Shown: positions 26,721-36,669, counted from the first letter of the stretch. The stretch: DNA of 64,000 nucleotides from Rubellimicrobium sp. (GCA_020852925.1 JADYZU010000028.1:86274-150273), one strand, 5' to 3'. Program-made: numbers and translations. The notes: generated by a model from the sequence alone, not told the origin.

Positions 26721-26777
26721 GCTGGCGGGCCGAAGGCGCGATGCTTCGGGCGGAAACCGCAGGAATGGGGGCTGATC

Positions 26778-27365
26778 ATGGACCGTGGCGGCGCAAGCGT
26801 GGACGAATTTCTGGCCGGGATCACCCGCTGGCGCGAGGAGGCGGCCGCGCTTTGTGCGCTGCTCGAGGACGAGGGCCTTGCGGGCACGATCAAATGGGGG
26901 GCGCCCTGCTATGTCACCACGGGCGGCAATGTCGCGCTCATCCAGCGGATGAAGGACTATTGCGCGCTGGCCTTCGTGCGGGGGGCGCTGCTTGACGATC
27001 CGGCGGGGGTTCTGACCCGGCCCGGCACCCACAGGTCGCTGCGCCAGATCCGCCTGCGCTCTCTCTCCGAGATCGAGGCGATGGCGCCGGTGATCCGCGA
27101 CCATATCCGCCGCGCCATCGCCCTGACGCAGGAGGGGCGGCGCATCGCGCCCGTCACGGAGGGCGACATCCCCATGCCCGACGAACTGAACGAGGCGCTG
27201 GCCGCCGATCCCGATCTGGCCGGGGCCTTTGATGCGCTCACGCCGGGGCGGCGGCGGTCATGGATGTTCCATATCGGCGCGGCCCGGCAAAGCGCGACCC
27301 GCGATGCACGGATCGCGCGCGGCCGCGACCTTCTGCTGTCCGGCCGCGGGCCTGACGGGCGATAG
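26778..27365 (+). CDS. DUF1801/YdeI-family protein
   Basis: This 195-residue cytoplasmic protein has an N-terminal DUF1801-like module (about 8-110, with TIKWGAPCYVT and MKDYCALAFVRGALL) and a C-terminal YdeI/OmdA-like helix pair (LAGAFDALTPGRRRSWMFHIGAARQSATRDARI). The family has no firmly defined biochemistry; YdeI homologues have been linked to envelope stress or peptide resistance. It stands alone between serA and the convergent efp. Confidence 0.8.
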   Translation: MDRGGASVDEFLAGITRWREEAAALCALLEDEGLAGTIKWGAPCYVTTGGNVALIQRMKDYCALAFVRGALLDDPAGVLTRPGTHRSLRQIRLRSLSEIEAMAPVIRDHIRRAIALTQEGRRIAPVTEGDIPMPDELNEALAADPDLAGAFDALTPGRRRSWMFHIGAARQSATRDARIARGRDLLLSGRGPDGR

Positions 27366-27382
27366 TCGCGCCGGGGCGGCGC

Positions 27383-27952
27383 TCAGTCCTTGGCGCGCTC
27401 GACGTAGGAATCGTCGTCGGTGTTGATGACGATGCGGGTGCCCGGCCCGATATGCGGCGGCACCATGACGCGCAGCCCGTTCGAGGTCATCGCCGGCTTG
27501 TAGGACGAGGACGCGGTCTGGCCCTTCACCACGGGTTCGGTCTCGGTGATCTCGACGGTGATCTTCTGCGGCACCTCGATGGCGATGGGTGCGCCCTCGA
27601 AGGTCTTGAGCCAGCAGCGCATCCCTTCCTGGAGATACACCTTGTTGTCGCCCATGATGTCGGGGGTGACGACCAGTTGCTCGTAGGTTTCGGGCTCCAT
27701 GAAGTGGAAGCCTTCGCCGTCCTCGTAGAGGAAATCGTAGGCGCGTTCGTCCACCGTGGCCTTTTCCACCTGATCGGTGGTCTTCCAGCGTTCCGAGACC
27801 TTGGTCCCGTCCGAGATGCGGCGCATGTCGACGCTGGTCGTCGGCGTGCCCTTGCCGGGGTGGAAGTTGGTGGCGGACAGCACGACGTACAGCCGGCCGT
27901 CCATATCGACGACGTTCCCCTTGCGGAGCGAAGAGGCAATGACCTTGACCAC
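27383..27952 (-). CDS. efp: Elongation factor P
   Basis: EF-P binds the ribosome E site and relieves stalling at polyproline stretches. The 189-residue protein has the three beta-barrel domains. Domain I carries the modifiable Lys34 in the loop HPGKGTP. The C-terminal pair of domains includes [14 protein letters not shown] and [28 protein letters not shown]. The gene for the lysine-modifying enzyme, epmA, lies divergently 98 bases away and carries an in-frame stop, so the modification state of this EF-P is in question. Lys34 and not Arg marks it as an EpmA-type substrate. Confidence 0.96.
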   Translation of the reverse strand: MVKVIASSLRKGNVVDMDGRLYVVLSATNFHPGKGTPTTSVDMRRISDGTKVSERWKTTDQVEKATVDERAYDFLYEDGEGFHFMEPETYEQLVVTPDIMGDNKVYLQEGMRCWLKTFEGAPIAIEVPQKITVEITETEPVVKGQTASSSYKPAMTSNGLRVMVPPHIGPGTRIVINTDDDSYVERAKD

Positions 27953-28050
27953 GGGACGATCCCTTGCGAATGGACAGCGGGCATGGGTCGCCCGCGCGAC
28001 GGGCAGCCCCTAGCGCATTTGCGCCGCCCACACCAGCCCCGAGGTGATCC

Positions 28051-29094
28051 TTGACCGACTCCAGATGGTGGAATCCCGACCGCCACGCCGACCGCCGGCC
28101 GCTGCTGCTGACGCGCAACCGCATCCAGTCGGACATCCGTTCCTGGCTGATGGCCGAGGGCTTCACCGAGGTGGATCCGGCCGCCCTTGCCGTCAGTCCC
28201 GGGAATGAGGCGCATCTGCACGCCTTTGCCACCACGCTTCTGCGCGGCGATGGCGATGGCAAGGGGGTCACGCGCTATCTGCATACCTCGCCCGAATTCG
28301 CGATGAAGAAGCTGATCGCCGCGGGCGAGCGGCGCATCGCCGCCTTTACCCATGTCTGGCGCAACCGCGAGGGCGGGCCGCGCCACGCGGCCGAGTTCAC
28401 CATGCTTGAATGGTATCGCTGCGGCGACGACTAGACCCGCCTCATGGCGGACGCGGCCGCGATGGCCGCGATGGCCGCGCGCGCGGCCGGGGCCATGGTG
28501 CTGCGCCACGGCGCCGCCACCTGCGACCCGTTCGCGCCGTTCGAACGTCTTGCCGTGGCCGATGCCTTTGCCCGGTTCGCCGGGATCGACCTGCCGGCAA
28601 CGCTGTCCCCCGACGGCACGCCCGACGCCGCCCGCCTGCGCCGGGCGATGGAGGGCGCGGGCCTGCGTCCGGGCGCGGATGACACCTGGTCCGACATGTT
28701 CAGCCATGTCCTTGTCGCCCGGATCGAGGCGCATCTGGGCCATGGGCGCCTGACCGTCCTTGACCGCTATCCCGCGGCCGAGGCGGCGCTGGCGCGGCGC
28801 TGCCCGGACGATGCGCGGTTCTCGGAACGGTTCGAGATCTATGCCTGCGGGGTGGAACTTGCCAACGGGTTCGGAGAGTTGACCGACCCGGTGGAACAGC
28901 GCGCGCGCTTTGCCGCCGAGATGGACGAAAAGGCGCGGGTCTACGGCGAACGCTATCCGCTGGACGAAGAACTTCTGGCGGCGCTGCCGCTCATGCCGCC
29001 CACGGCGGGGATCGCGCTGGGGTTCGACCGTCTGGTGATGCTGGCCACCGGGGCGCCGCGCGTGGCAGATGTCCAGTGGACTCCTGCCGGTTGA
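28051..29094 (+). pseudogene. epmA: EF-P beta-lysine ligase gene interrupted by an in-frame TAG
   Basis: EpmA is a lysyl-tRNA-synthetase paralogue that attaches (R)-beta-lysine to EF-P. Two ORFs in the same frame (28051-28434 and 28444-29094) together make about 347 codons, near the E. coli length of 325. Class II motif 2 (FTHVWRNREGGPRHAAEFTMLEWYR) lies before the break; ERFEIYACGVELANGFGELTDP and motif 3 (GIALGFDRLVML) lie after it. The codon between RCGDD and TRLMADA is TAG at 28432-28434, where homologues commonly have an aromatic residue. A TAC or TAT to TAG change would explain it. TTG start with GAGGTGAT upstream. A true nonsense mutation, a sequencing error or readthrough cannot be separated here. 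Confidence 0.85.
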
Positions 29095-29264
29095 AACCGG
29101 CGATCCGCCCCCCCTTTTCGCGCGGCCTGCCTTCCTGTATAGCCCCGGCCCATCTGCGACGTGACGCCCTGACCCCGGCGGACGCGAAGGATAGGGGTCG
29201 GCGGCAATGGGGCCGCCATATGACAGGGCACCCGGAGGGCCGGGAACGCCCGTGAGGATATCGC

Positions 29265-31406
29265 ATGTTCAACCAAGTCAAGAAGTCGATCCGCTGGGGG
29301 CAGGAGACGCTGACCCTCGAGACCGGGCGTGTCGCGCGTCAGGCCGACGGCAGCGTGATCGCCACGCTGGGCGAGACCAGCGTGATGGCGAACGTGACCT
29401 TCGCCAAGGAGGCGAAGCCGGGGCAGGACTTCTTCCCGCTCACCGTCCACTATCAGGAAAAATACTATGCCGCGGGCAAGATCCCCGGCGGCTTCTTCAA
29501 GCGCGAGGCACGCCCGACCGAGCGCGAGACGCTGACCTCGCGGCTGATCGACCGGCCCTGCCGGCCGCTCTTTGTCGAGGGGTTCCGCAACGAAGTCCTC
29601 GTCATGGCGACGGTGCTGTCGTGCGACCTCGTCAATGACCCCGACATCGTGGCGATGATCGCCGCCTCGGCGGCGCTGACCATTTCGGGCGTGCCGTTCC
29701 GCGGTCCGATCGGCGCGGCGCGCGTGGGCTTTGCGAACGGGCAGTATGTGCTCAATCCGACCATGGATGACATGCACATGCTGCGCGCGAACCCCGAGCA
29801 GCGCCTCGACCTCGTCGTTGCCGGGACCAAGGACGCGGTGATGATGGTCGAGTCCGAGGCCTACGAGCTTTCCGAGGACGAGATGCTCGGCGCGGTCGTG
29901 TTCGCGCACGAACAGATGCAGCCGGTGATCGACCTGATCATCGACCTTGCCGAGGATGCCGCGAAGGAACCCTTCGCCTTTGCCGCGCCCGACTATTCCG
30001 CGCTCTATGCCCGCATCCGCGATGCCGGCCTCGAGAAGATGCGCGCGGCCTACGCGATCAACGACAAGCAGGCCCGCGTTGCCGCCGTCGCCGGCGTCAA
30101 GGACGGGATCCGCGCCGGCCTGACCGAAGAGGACCGCGCCGACGCGAACCTTGGCCCCGCGCTCAAGGACCTGGAATCCGAGGTGATGCGGTCGGACGTG
30201 GTGAAGTTCGCCCGCCGCATCGACGGCCGCCCCCTCGACAAGGTGCGCCCGATCGTCGCCGAAACCGGCGTCCTGCCGCGCACCCACGGCTCTGCCCTCT
30301 TTACCCGGGGCGAGACGCAGGCCCTGGTCGTCACCACGCTGGGCACCGGCGACGATGAACAGATCATCGACGCGCTGAACGGCAACTTCCGCCAGAACTT
30401 CCTGCTGCACTACAACTTCCCCCCGTATTCGGTGGGCGAGGTCGGCCGCGTGGGCAGCCCCGGCCGCCGCGAGATCGGGCATGGCAAGCTGGCCTGGCGC
30501 GCGCTTCAGGCGGTGCTGCCGGCGCCGACCGATTTCCCCTACACCGTGCGTCTGGTCTCCGAGATCACCGAATCGAACGGCTCTTCCTCCATGGCTTCGG
30601 TCTGTGGCGGTTCGCTGTCGATGATGGATGCGGGCGTGCCGCTCAAGGCGCCGGTCGCGGGTGTGGCGATGGGCCTCGTCCTCGAGGAGGACGGATCCTG
30701 GGCGGTGCTCACCGACATTCTTGGCGACGAGGATCACCTTGGCGACATGGACTTCAAGGTGGCCGGCACCGAGGCGGGGATCACCTCGCTCCAGATGGAC
30801 ATCAAGGTGGCGGGGATCACCCCCGCGATCATGAAGCAGGCGCTGGCGCAGGCCCGTGACGGGCGGATGCACATCCTGGGCGAGATGGCCAAGGCGCTTT
30901 CCTCGGTCAATGCCTTCTCGGTCCACGCGCCGCGGATCGAGACGATGCAGATCCCGACCGACAAGATCCGCGAAGTGATCGGTTCGGGCGGCAAGGTGAT
31001 CCGCGAGATCGTCGAGGTCTCGGGCGCCAAGGTCGACATCAACGACGACGGCACGATCAAGATCGCCTCCTCGAACGGCGATGCGATCAAGAAGGCCCAT
31101 GACATGATCTGGTCGATCGTGGCCGAGCCCGAGATCGGCGGCGTCTACAAGGGCACCGTGGTGAAGATCGTCGATTTCGGCGCCTTCGTGAACTTCTTCG
31201 GCAAGCGGGACGGTCTGGTGCATGTCAGCCAGATCGAGAACAAGCGCCTCAACCACCCCTCCGACGCGCTGAAGGAAGGGCAGGAGGTGTGGGTGAAGCT
31301 TCTGGGCTTTGACGACCGCGGCAAGGTGCGGCTGTCGATGAAGGTGGTCGACCAGAGCACCGGCCAGGAGATCGCCCGCGACGAGAAGGCCGAGGAAAAG
31401 GCCTGA
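29265..31406 (+). CDS. pnp: Polyribonucleotide nucleotidyltransferase (PNPase)
   Basis: This phosphorolytic 3'-5' exoribonuclease is part of the RNA degradosome. The 713-residue protein shows two RNase PH domains (about 10-215 and 310-545) joined by a helical domain, a KH domain ([25 protein letters not shown], near 570) and an S1 domain ([20 protein letters not shown], near 625). Catalytic-domain signatures include [15 protein letters not shown] and [22 protein letters not shown]. The 170-base leader holds a GGCGGC/GCCGCC hairpin that could take part in the RNase III-type autoregulation known for pnp; rpsO is not adjacent here. Confidence 0.97.
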   Translation: MFNQVKKSIRWGQETLTLETGRVARQADGSVIATLGETSVMANVTFAKEAKPGQDFFPLTVHYQEKYYAAGKIPGGFFKREARPTERETLTSRLIDRPCRPLFVEGFRNEVLVMATVLSCDLVNDPDIVAMIAASAALTISGVPFRGPIGAARVGFANGQYVLNPTMDDMHMLRANPEQRLDLVVAGTKDAVMMVESEAYELSEDEMLGAVVFAHEQMQPVIDLIIDLAEDAAKEPFAFAAPDYSALYARIRDAGLEKMRAAYAINDKQARVAAVAGVKDGIRAGLTEEDRADANLGPALKDLESEVMRSDVVKFARRIDGRPLDKVRPIVAETGVLPRTHGSALFTRGETQALVVTTLGTGDDEQIIDALNGNFRQNFLLHYNFPPYSVGEVGRVGSPGRREIGHGKLAWRALQAVLPAPTDFPYTVRLVSEITESNGSSSMASVCGGSLSMMDAGVPLKAPVAGVAMGLVLEEDGSWAVLTDILGDEDHLGDMDFKVAGTEAGITSLQMDIKVAGITPAIMKQALAQARDGRMHILGEMAKALSSVNAFSVHAPRIETMQIPTDKIREVIGSGGKVIREIVEVSGAKVDINDDGTIKIASSNGDAIKKAHDMIWSIVAEPEIGGVYKGTVVKIVDFGAFVNFFGKRDGLVHVSQIENKRLNHPSDALKEGQEVWVKLLGFDDRGKVRLSMKVVDQSTGQEIARDEKAEEKA

Positions 31407-31426
31407 TCGCCGGCACGGACAGTAAC

Positions 31427-31452
31427 GACGCCCCCGGTTCGCCGGGGGCGTC
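31427..31452 (+). terminator. Stable UUCG-loop hairpin after pnp
   Basis: GACGCCCCCGG and CCGGGGGCGTC form a perfect 11-bp stem closed by a TTCG tetraloop, 20 bases after the pnp stop. The bases after it (ATGTAGG) lack a T tract, so it may act as a Rho-assisted terminator or an exonuclease block. Confidence 0.65.
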
Positions 31453-31470
31453 ATGTAGGCGGGAACGGGC

Positions 31471-31725
31471 ATGACCGAGCTTGCGTCCTTCTGGTGCGGC
31501 GGGGCACTGGGCCCGATCGAACTGGCAAGCCTGAGGTCATTTCTCGGGCAGGGCGACAGCATCACGGTATTCTCGCCCCATCCTCTGGATCTGCCCGAAG
31601 GGGTGATCTGGCGTGATGCGCAGGAGCGCCATCCGCTGTATGGCTGGCGCAAGCAGCGCCGCCTGATGGTGGACAAGGTCCACGCCCTGCGCCACCTGAT
31701 CGCCGCGCGCCGGGACCGGGGATAG
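31471..31725 (+). CDS. Small protein resembling the N-terminus of sugar-binding DXD glycosyltransferases
   Basis: This 84-residue protein begins MTELASFWCGGALGPIELASLRSFL and continues to GVIWRDAQERHPLYGW. The arrangement (SxWxGGxLxPxExxxxxSFLxxG, then PxGVxxRDAxE) resembles the first ~60 residues of OCH1/capsular-polysaccharide-type glycosyltransferases, but the DXD catalytic part is absent. It may be a decayed gene remnant or a stand-alone small protein. It follows the pnp hairpin by 18 bases and has no obvious partner. Confidence 0.55.
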   Translation: MTELASFWCGGALGPIELASLRSFLGQGDSITVFSPHPLDLPEGVIWRDAQERHPLYGWRKQRRLMVDKVHALRHLIAARRDRG

Positions 31726-31850
31726 GCCGCCGCTCGCGCGATTGTGCACGCGGAATGTTGATTGCGCGGCCGGGCGCCTCTATCCCTTTGGTCAGGGGGG
31801 TGTGCCGGACGCACGGCCCCGTCACGCAGTCCACAAGAAGGGAAGCCCCC

Positions 31851-32495
31851 ATGCTGACCCGCCGCCATTTCATCCGGGCCTCGGCCTCTGTCGCAGCCCT
31901 TGGCGCGCTGGCGCCCGCCGTCCATGCGGCGATCGAGGATCCGCTGGCCCTGACCGTCACCCCGGACACCGTCGTGGCATCGGGTGACATCGTGCTGCCT
32001 CCGGACATGGAGGGCGACTATCCCATCCCCGAGGCCTATCGCGCCCGCATCGTGCCGGTGCGCCCGGGGCTGACCCCGAACGACATCCACCTCGTGCGGC
32101 AGAACTATCACCTCTATTTCATCCTGCCTGGCGACCGGGCGATCCGCTACGGGATCGCGGTGGGGCAGGAAGGGCTGTTCTGGACCGGCGCGGCCACCAT
32201 CGGTCGCAAGGTTGAGTGGCCCTCGTGGCGCCCGACCGACGACATGATCGCCCGCAATCCCGGCGCCTATGCGCAATATGCCAACGGAATGCCGGGCGGG
32301 CCGGGCAATCCGCTCGGGGCGCGGGCGCTCTATTTCTATCAGGGCGACCATGACACCACGATCCGCGTGCATGGCACGAACAGCCCGCGCTCGATCGGCA
32401 GTTCGGCGTCGAACGGCTGTTTCCGCATGTACAACAGCCATGTGATCGACCTGTACAGCCGCGTGCCGCTGGGTTCGCGGGCCTTCGCCTACTGA
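31851..32495 (+). CDS. L,D-transpeptidase (YkuD/ErfK family), Tat-exported
   Basis: This periplasmic enzyme forms 3-3 peptidoglycan cross-links or anchors proteins to peptidoglycan. I chose the ATG at 31851, preceded by AAGAAGGGAAG; the track extends 32 codons further. The 214-residue product has a twin-arginine signal (RRHFIRASASVAALGALAPAVHA). The catalytic block is IRVHGTNSPRSIGSSASNGCFRM, with His and the nucleophile Cys in SNGCFRM. A PSWRPTDDM segment precedes it, typical of the ErfK group. Confidence 0.9.
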   Translation: MLTRRHFIRASASVAALGALAPAVHAAIEDPLALTVTPDTVVASGDIVLPPDMEGDYPIPEAYRARIVPVRPGLTPNDIHLVRQNYHLYFILPGDRAIRYGIAVGQEGLFWTGAATIGRKVEWPSWRPTDDMIARNPGAYAQYANGMPGGPGNPLGARALYFYQGDHDTTIRVHGTNSPRSIGSSASNGCFRMYNSHVIDLYSRVPLGSRAFAY

Positions 32496-32504
32496 GGCCG
32501 GGCC

Positions 32505-33536
32505 TCAGGCCGGGTCTTCGGCCCGGTCGCGATAGCCCGCCGGGTTCCGCGACTGCCAGTTCCACAGGCTTTGCGCCATGTCGGACAGGCCATGCCGCGC
32601 CTGCCAGCCAAGGACGCGCGCCGCGCGGGTGCAGTCGGCGCGCATCTCGGCGATGTCGCCGGCGCGGCGCGGGGCGATCTCGAACGGCAGGTCGCGGCCG
32701 ACCGCGCGGCAGAAGGCCGCGTGCATTTCCTTCACCGAATAGCCCTGCCCGGTGCCGATGTTGTAGACCTCCGCCCCCGCGGTCACGGCGGCACGGTCCA
32801 GCGCGGCGACATGGGCCCGGGCAAGGTCGACCACATGGATGTAGTCGCGCACCCCGGTGCCGTCCGGCGTCGGGTAATCGTCGCCCAGGATGCGCAGCGC
32901 CGCACGCCGCCCGCTGGCCACCTGCGCAAGATAGGGCATGAGATTCTGCGGCACCCCGTCCGGATCCTCGCCGATCCGCCCCGAGGCATGGGCCCCGACC
33001 GGGTTGAAATAGCGCAGCACGATCGCCGCCGTCCCCGGCGCGGCCCGCGCCCAATCGGCAAGCACCTGCTCGGCCATGAGTTTGGTCCGGCCATAGACCG
33101 ACACCGGGGCGAGGGGGTGGTCCTCGTCATAGGGCAGGTAGACCGGCTCTCCGTAGACGGTGGCGGATGAGGAAAAGATGATCCGCCCGCATCCCGCCCC
33201 TTCCATCGCCCGCAGAAGCGAGAGCGTGCCGCCCACGTTCACGTCGTAGTAATCGACGGGACGTTCCCCGCTTTCGCCGACCGCCTTGAGACCGGCGAAA
33301 TGGATCACGGCATCGGGCGCAAAGGCCCGGGCGATGGCGGCCAGGCCCCCGGTATCGCGCACGTCCGCGACATGGCTCTCGAACGGGCGTCCGGCCAGTT
33401 CACGCACTCGCTCAAGAACCACGGGCGAGGAATTGACATGGTTGTCCACCACCGAGACCTCGTGTCCCCGCGCCATGAGTTCGACAAGGGTGTGGCTGCC
33501 GATATAGCCGGCGCCGCCCGTGACCAGAATACGCAT
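32505..33536 (-). CDS. galE: UDP-glucose 4-epimerase
   Basis: This NAD-dependent SDR-type epimerase interconverts UDP-glucose and UDP-galactose for polysaccharide synthesis or galactose use. The ATG at 33536 gives 343 residues starting MRILVTGGAGYIGSHT with the Rossmann TGGAGYIG. The catalytic region shows FSSSATVYG and the Tyr-Lys pair in PVSVYGRTKLMAEQ. Length and the LRYFNPVGAH motif are standard. It sits 67 bases downstream of hyuA on the same strand and is probably a separate function from the pyrimidine operon. Confidence 0.94.
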   Translation of the reverse strand: MRILVTGGAGYIGSHTLVELMARGHEVSVVDNHVNSSPVVLERVRELAGRPFESHVADVRDTGGLAAIARAFAPDAVIHFAGLKAVGESGERPVDYYDVNVGGTLSLLRAMEGAGCGRIIFSSSATVYGEPVYLPYDEDHPLAPVSVYGRTKLMAEQVLADWARAAPGTAAIVLRYFNPVGAHASGRIGEDPDGVPQNLMPYLAQVASGRRAALRILGDDYPTPDGTGVRDYIHVVDLARAHVAALDRAAVTAGAEVYNIGTGQGYSVKEMHAAFCRAVGRDLPFEIAPRRAGDIAEMRADCTRAARVLGWQARHGLSDMAQSLWNWQSRNPAGYRDRAEDPA

Positions 33537-33603
33537 GGCTCTCTCCCTCTGTCGCGACCCGCGCCGGGTGGTAGCGCGGGCACGGGGCCGTTTCAACCGG
33601 CGC

Positions 33604-35607
33604 TCAGGCGGCGATACGCGGGCGGCCCGATGCGGTGATGCGCAGGCGTGCCTCGATGAACATCGGGCTGCCCTCGACCGCGACCTCGTTCATCGAACAG
33701 GTTTCGGACAAGTGCAGATCGCCCACCCCGGCGGCGCGGGCGCGGGTGGTGGCCTCGAGGCTCAGGGCATCGCGCAGGGCGGCAAGGGCGCTGTCGCGAT
33801 CGGCGAACCGCACCGGCCCGTCGGGCAGATGCGCGACAAAGACGCCGGCGCCCCCGGTCGTCACCTGCCCTTCGACCGCCATCGACACCTGCCCCACCAC
33901 CGCGCCGATCGCATTGGCAACCCCGGCATGTTGGGGCAGGATCATCCGCGCCCCAAGGCGTTCGGCCACCGCGCCGTAATAGGCATGGGCCGGCGCCCCC
34001 AGGCCGATCACCGGCACGCCCAGCGCGAATCCCGGCATGGCGGCGCCCCGGTGCCCTTCAAGCGCGGCCGTGATCAGGGGATGGCGCGCCAGTTCGGCGT
34101 GATCCAGACCGTCAAAGCGCGGATCCTCGGCCAGGGCCGCCTCGATCAGGCAATCGGCGGTCTGGGCCGTCAGTTGCGCCACGATGATCCGGGCCAGGGT
34201 CGCGGCATCGGGGGCCAGCATTTCACCATTGCCGCCGCGGCGCCGCGCCATGAGCACAAGCGCCTTTTCGGCCGCCTCCCTGTCCCAGGCATCGACCAGG
34301 CCAAGGACATGGCTGGCATCGGTCGGCGTCACCCCCGCGATGATGACATGCCCGCGCGCCACCAGCCGCATGAGCGCGCCCGCCTCCATGCGGCTGCGCA
34401 CGGCCTCGGGTTGCGGCAGGGGGCCGGCCAGCACCCGTTCGGCCACCGCGATTTCGCGCGCATCAAGGCCCGGCGGCAGCCCGGTCACCAGCGGCACGAC
34501 AAACCGGCCCGCACCCTCGGGCAGGCGGTCCTGCGCCAGTTGCCGGTCAAGCGCACGATGCACCGCCGTGCCGTGATCGCGCGCCACCAGCGCCACCGGC
34601 ATGAGCCGCCGCGGCCCGAGGATCACCCCCCCGCCGATCCCCTCGCGCTGATGCACCTCGCTGTCACCGCCAAGGCCGGATGTCCGCATCGCCACCGCCT
34701 CGACCATGGTGCGCCAGCGCCCGACGCGCGCGCCCCTGGGGTCGATGGCGGGCCGCCCGCCGCGCAGCAGACAGATGTCGGTGGTCGTGCCGCCGATGTC
34801 GCTGACCAGGGCATCGCCCTCGCCTGTCAGCCAGCCCGCCCCGGCGATACTGGCCGCAGGGCCGGAAAGGATGGTCTCGATCGGCTTCTCGCGCGCGACG
34901 GCTGCGCTGATCAGGGCGCCGTCGCCCCGCACCACCATGAGGCGGCCACCGATGCCGCGCGCCTGCATATGCGCCTCGCAGGCGGCGATGAGCCGGTCGA
35001 TCATGCCGATGAGGCGGGCATTCAGCACCGCGGTCAGCGCGCGCCGCGGCCCGCCCAGCGCGGCCGACAATTCGTGCGAACAGGTGACCGGCAGGCCGGT
35101 GAGGCTGCGCACCAGATCGCGCACGGCGATTTCATGCGCAGGATTGCGCGTGGCAAAGCGGGCGGCAACCGCCACACCGCCAAGGCCCGGCGGCAGCGCC
35201 GCCAGCCGGGCGCCAAGCGCGCCCACGTCAAGGGGCGCGATCTCGGCCCCGAGGTGATCATGCCCGCCGGCGATGCAGATGACCGGATCGCCGGCCAGCG
35301 CCTCGGGCAGGCCGTCGCGGGCCAGTTCGCCCTCGTCAAAGCCGATGAACACCAGCGCCACACGCCCGCCCTGCCCCTCGACCAGGGCATTGGTGGCCAG
35401 CGTGGTGGACAGCGCGACCATCCCGACCCCCGCCGGATCGAGCGCCGCATCCGACAGCACCGCATCCATGGCTGCCCCGACGCCAAGGGCCAGATCGGGG
35501 CGGGTGGTCAGCGATTTCGCGCTGGCGATGACCCGGTTCGCGTCCTGATCAAGAAGCACCGCATCGGTATAGGTGCCGCCGGTGTCGATCCCCAGAAGTA
35601 TCGCCAT
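33604..35607 (-). CDS. hyuA: Hydantoinase/oxoprolinase HyuA-type subunit, stand-alone
   Basis: This is a 667-residue ATP-dependent hydantoinase/N-methylhydantoinase A-like protein with an actin-type ATPase fold. The N-terminal phosphate loop GIDTGGTYTDAVLLD, the middle VSDIGGTTTDICLL and the SGLGGDSEVH motif are clear. AAGGAGGCGGGAC before the ATG is a strong ribosome-binding site. It follows the ABC substrate-binding gene by 72 bases. No HyuB-type partner is present nearby, although classical systems need HyuA plus HyuB. Its role may be ring opening of a cyclic ureide imported by the adjacent transporter; that is inferred. Confidence 0.85.
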   Translation of the reverse strand: MAILLGIDTGGTYTDAVLLDQDANRVIASAKSLTTRPDLALGVGAAMDAVLSDAALDPAGVGMVALSTTLATNALVEGQGGRVALVFIGFDEGELARDGLPEALAGDPVICIAGGHDHLGAEIAPLDVGALGARLAALPPGLGGVAVAARFATRNPAHEIAVRDLVRSLTGLPVTCSHELSAALGGPRRALTAVLNARLIGMIDRLIAACEAHMQARGIGGRLMVVRGDGALISAAVAREKPIETILSGPAASIAGAGWLTGEGDALVSDIGGTTTDICLLRGGRPAIDPRGARVGRWRTMVEAVAMRTSGLGGDSEVHQREGIGGGVILGPRRLMPVALVARDHGTAVHRALDRQLAQDRLPEGAGRFVVPLVTGLPPGLDAREIAVAERVLAGPLPQPEAVRSRMEAGALMRLVARGHVIIAGVTPTDASHVLGLVDAWDREAAEKALVLMARRRGGNGEMLAPDAATLARIIVAQLTAQTADCLIEAALAEDPRFDGLDHAELARHPLITAALEGHRGAAMPGFALGVPVIGLGAPAHAYYGAVAERLGARMILPQHAGVANAIGAVVGQVSMAVEGQVTTGGAGVFVAHLPDGPVRFADRDSALAALRDALSLEATTRARAAGVGDLHLSETCSMNEVAVEGSPMFIEARLRITASGRPRIAA

Positions 35608-35679
35608 GTCCCGCCTCCTTCACGGCAAGGGGCGCGGGCCCTGCCGGAACCGCGCCCCCCCTTTGTCACCTGACCCGGT

Positions 35680-36669
35680 TCAGCCGCCGAGCGCCAGATC
35701 CGTCACCGCATGGGTGAAGGCCCCGGTCGGCGGGCCGCTGATGACCGGCGCCTCGGACGTGTTGTTCAGAAGCGTGTCAACCGTGCGCTGATAGGCCGCC
35801 TCGTCCAGAACGCCGTCCGAACCCTGGGTCAGCAGGGCGACCTCGGACATCATGCGCCGCTGGTGCTCTTCGGTCTGGGCGCCGGTCTCGTCGTTGTCGA
35901 GCACGATCTGCGCCGCTTCCTCGGGGTGCTCCTCGGCCCAGCGCCAGCCCTGCATCGTGGCACGCACGAAGCGGGCCATGCGGTCGACGAAGGCCGGATC
36001 GTTCAGGTTCTCCTCAAGGACATAAAGCCCGTCCTCAAGGGTATCGACCCCGTAGTCGGCATAGTGGAAGGTCACGAGTTCCTCGGCCGGCACGCCCGCC
36101 TCGATGAGCTGCCAGTATTCGTTGTAGGTCATCGTGGTGATGCAGTCGGCCTGACGCTGGATCAGCGGATCGACGTTGAAGCCGATCTTCTGCACCGTCA
36201 CCCCCTCGGCCGAACCGTCGGTCGGGATGCCAAGCTGGGCAAGCCAGTTGAGCAGCGGATATTCGTTGCCGAAGAACCACGACCCAAGGACATGGCCGCG
36301 GAAATCCTCGGGCTTCTCGATCCCGGCATCCTTCCAGCAGGTCATCATCAGGCCCGACCGGTCATAGATCTGGGCGATGTTCACCAGGGGCACGCCCTGT
36401 TCGCGCGCGGCAAGCGCCGAGGGCATCCAGTCGACCATGACATCGGCGGCACCGCCGGCCATGACCTGCGGCGGGGCGATGTCCGGGCCGCCCGGCAGGA
36501 TCGTGACATCGAGGCCCTCGGCCTCGTAGAAGCCCTGGTCGAGCGCGACGTAGTAGCCCGCGAACTGCGCCTGCGTGACCCACTTGAGTTGCAGCGTCAC
36601 GCTGTCGCCGGCGAATGCCGGGGCCGCCAGCCCGGCCAGCGCGGTAGCGGCAAGAAGGTGTTTCTTCAT
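35680..36669 (-). CDS. ABC transporter substrate-binding protein, NMT1/THI5-like (pyrimidine/ureide uptake)
   Basis: This 329-residue periplasmic binding protein has a signal peptide (MKKHLLAATALAGLAAPAFA). It begins with the NMT1/THI5 pattern VTLQLKWVTQAQFAGYYVALDQGFYEAEGLDVTI, which is typical of pyrimidine-precursor, nitrate and taurine-type importers. The MMTCWKDAGIEKPEDFRGHVLG block follows. With two permeases, an ATPase, dihydropyrimidinase and N-carbamoyl amidase in one operon, uracil, thymine, hydantoin or a dihydro derivative is the likely ligand. Confidence 0.87.
   Translation of the reverse strand: MKKHLLAATALAGLAAPAFAGDSVTLQLKWVTQAQFAGYYVALDQGFYEAEGLDVTILPGGPDIAPPQVMAGGAADVMVDWMPSALAAREQGVPLVNIAQIYDRSGLMMTCWKDAGIEKPEDFRGHVLGSWFFGNEYPLLNWLAQLGIPTDGSAEGVTVQKIGFNVDPLIQRQADCITTMTYNEYWQLIEAGVPAEELVTFHYADYGVDTLEDGLYVLEENLNDPAFVDRMARFVRATMQGWRWAEEHPEEAAQIVLDNDETGAQTEEHQRRMMSEVALLTQGSDGVLDEAAYQRTVDTLLNNTSEAPVISGPPTGAFTHAVTDLALGG

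Noticed and set aside
28953-32441. 1162-residue minus-strand ORF across pnp
   Set aside because: It is antisense to pnp and the transpeptidase; the translation is rich in Arg, His, Asp and Gly with no motifs, a typical GC-rich third-position artefact.
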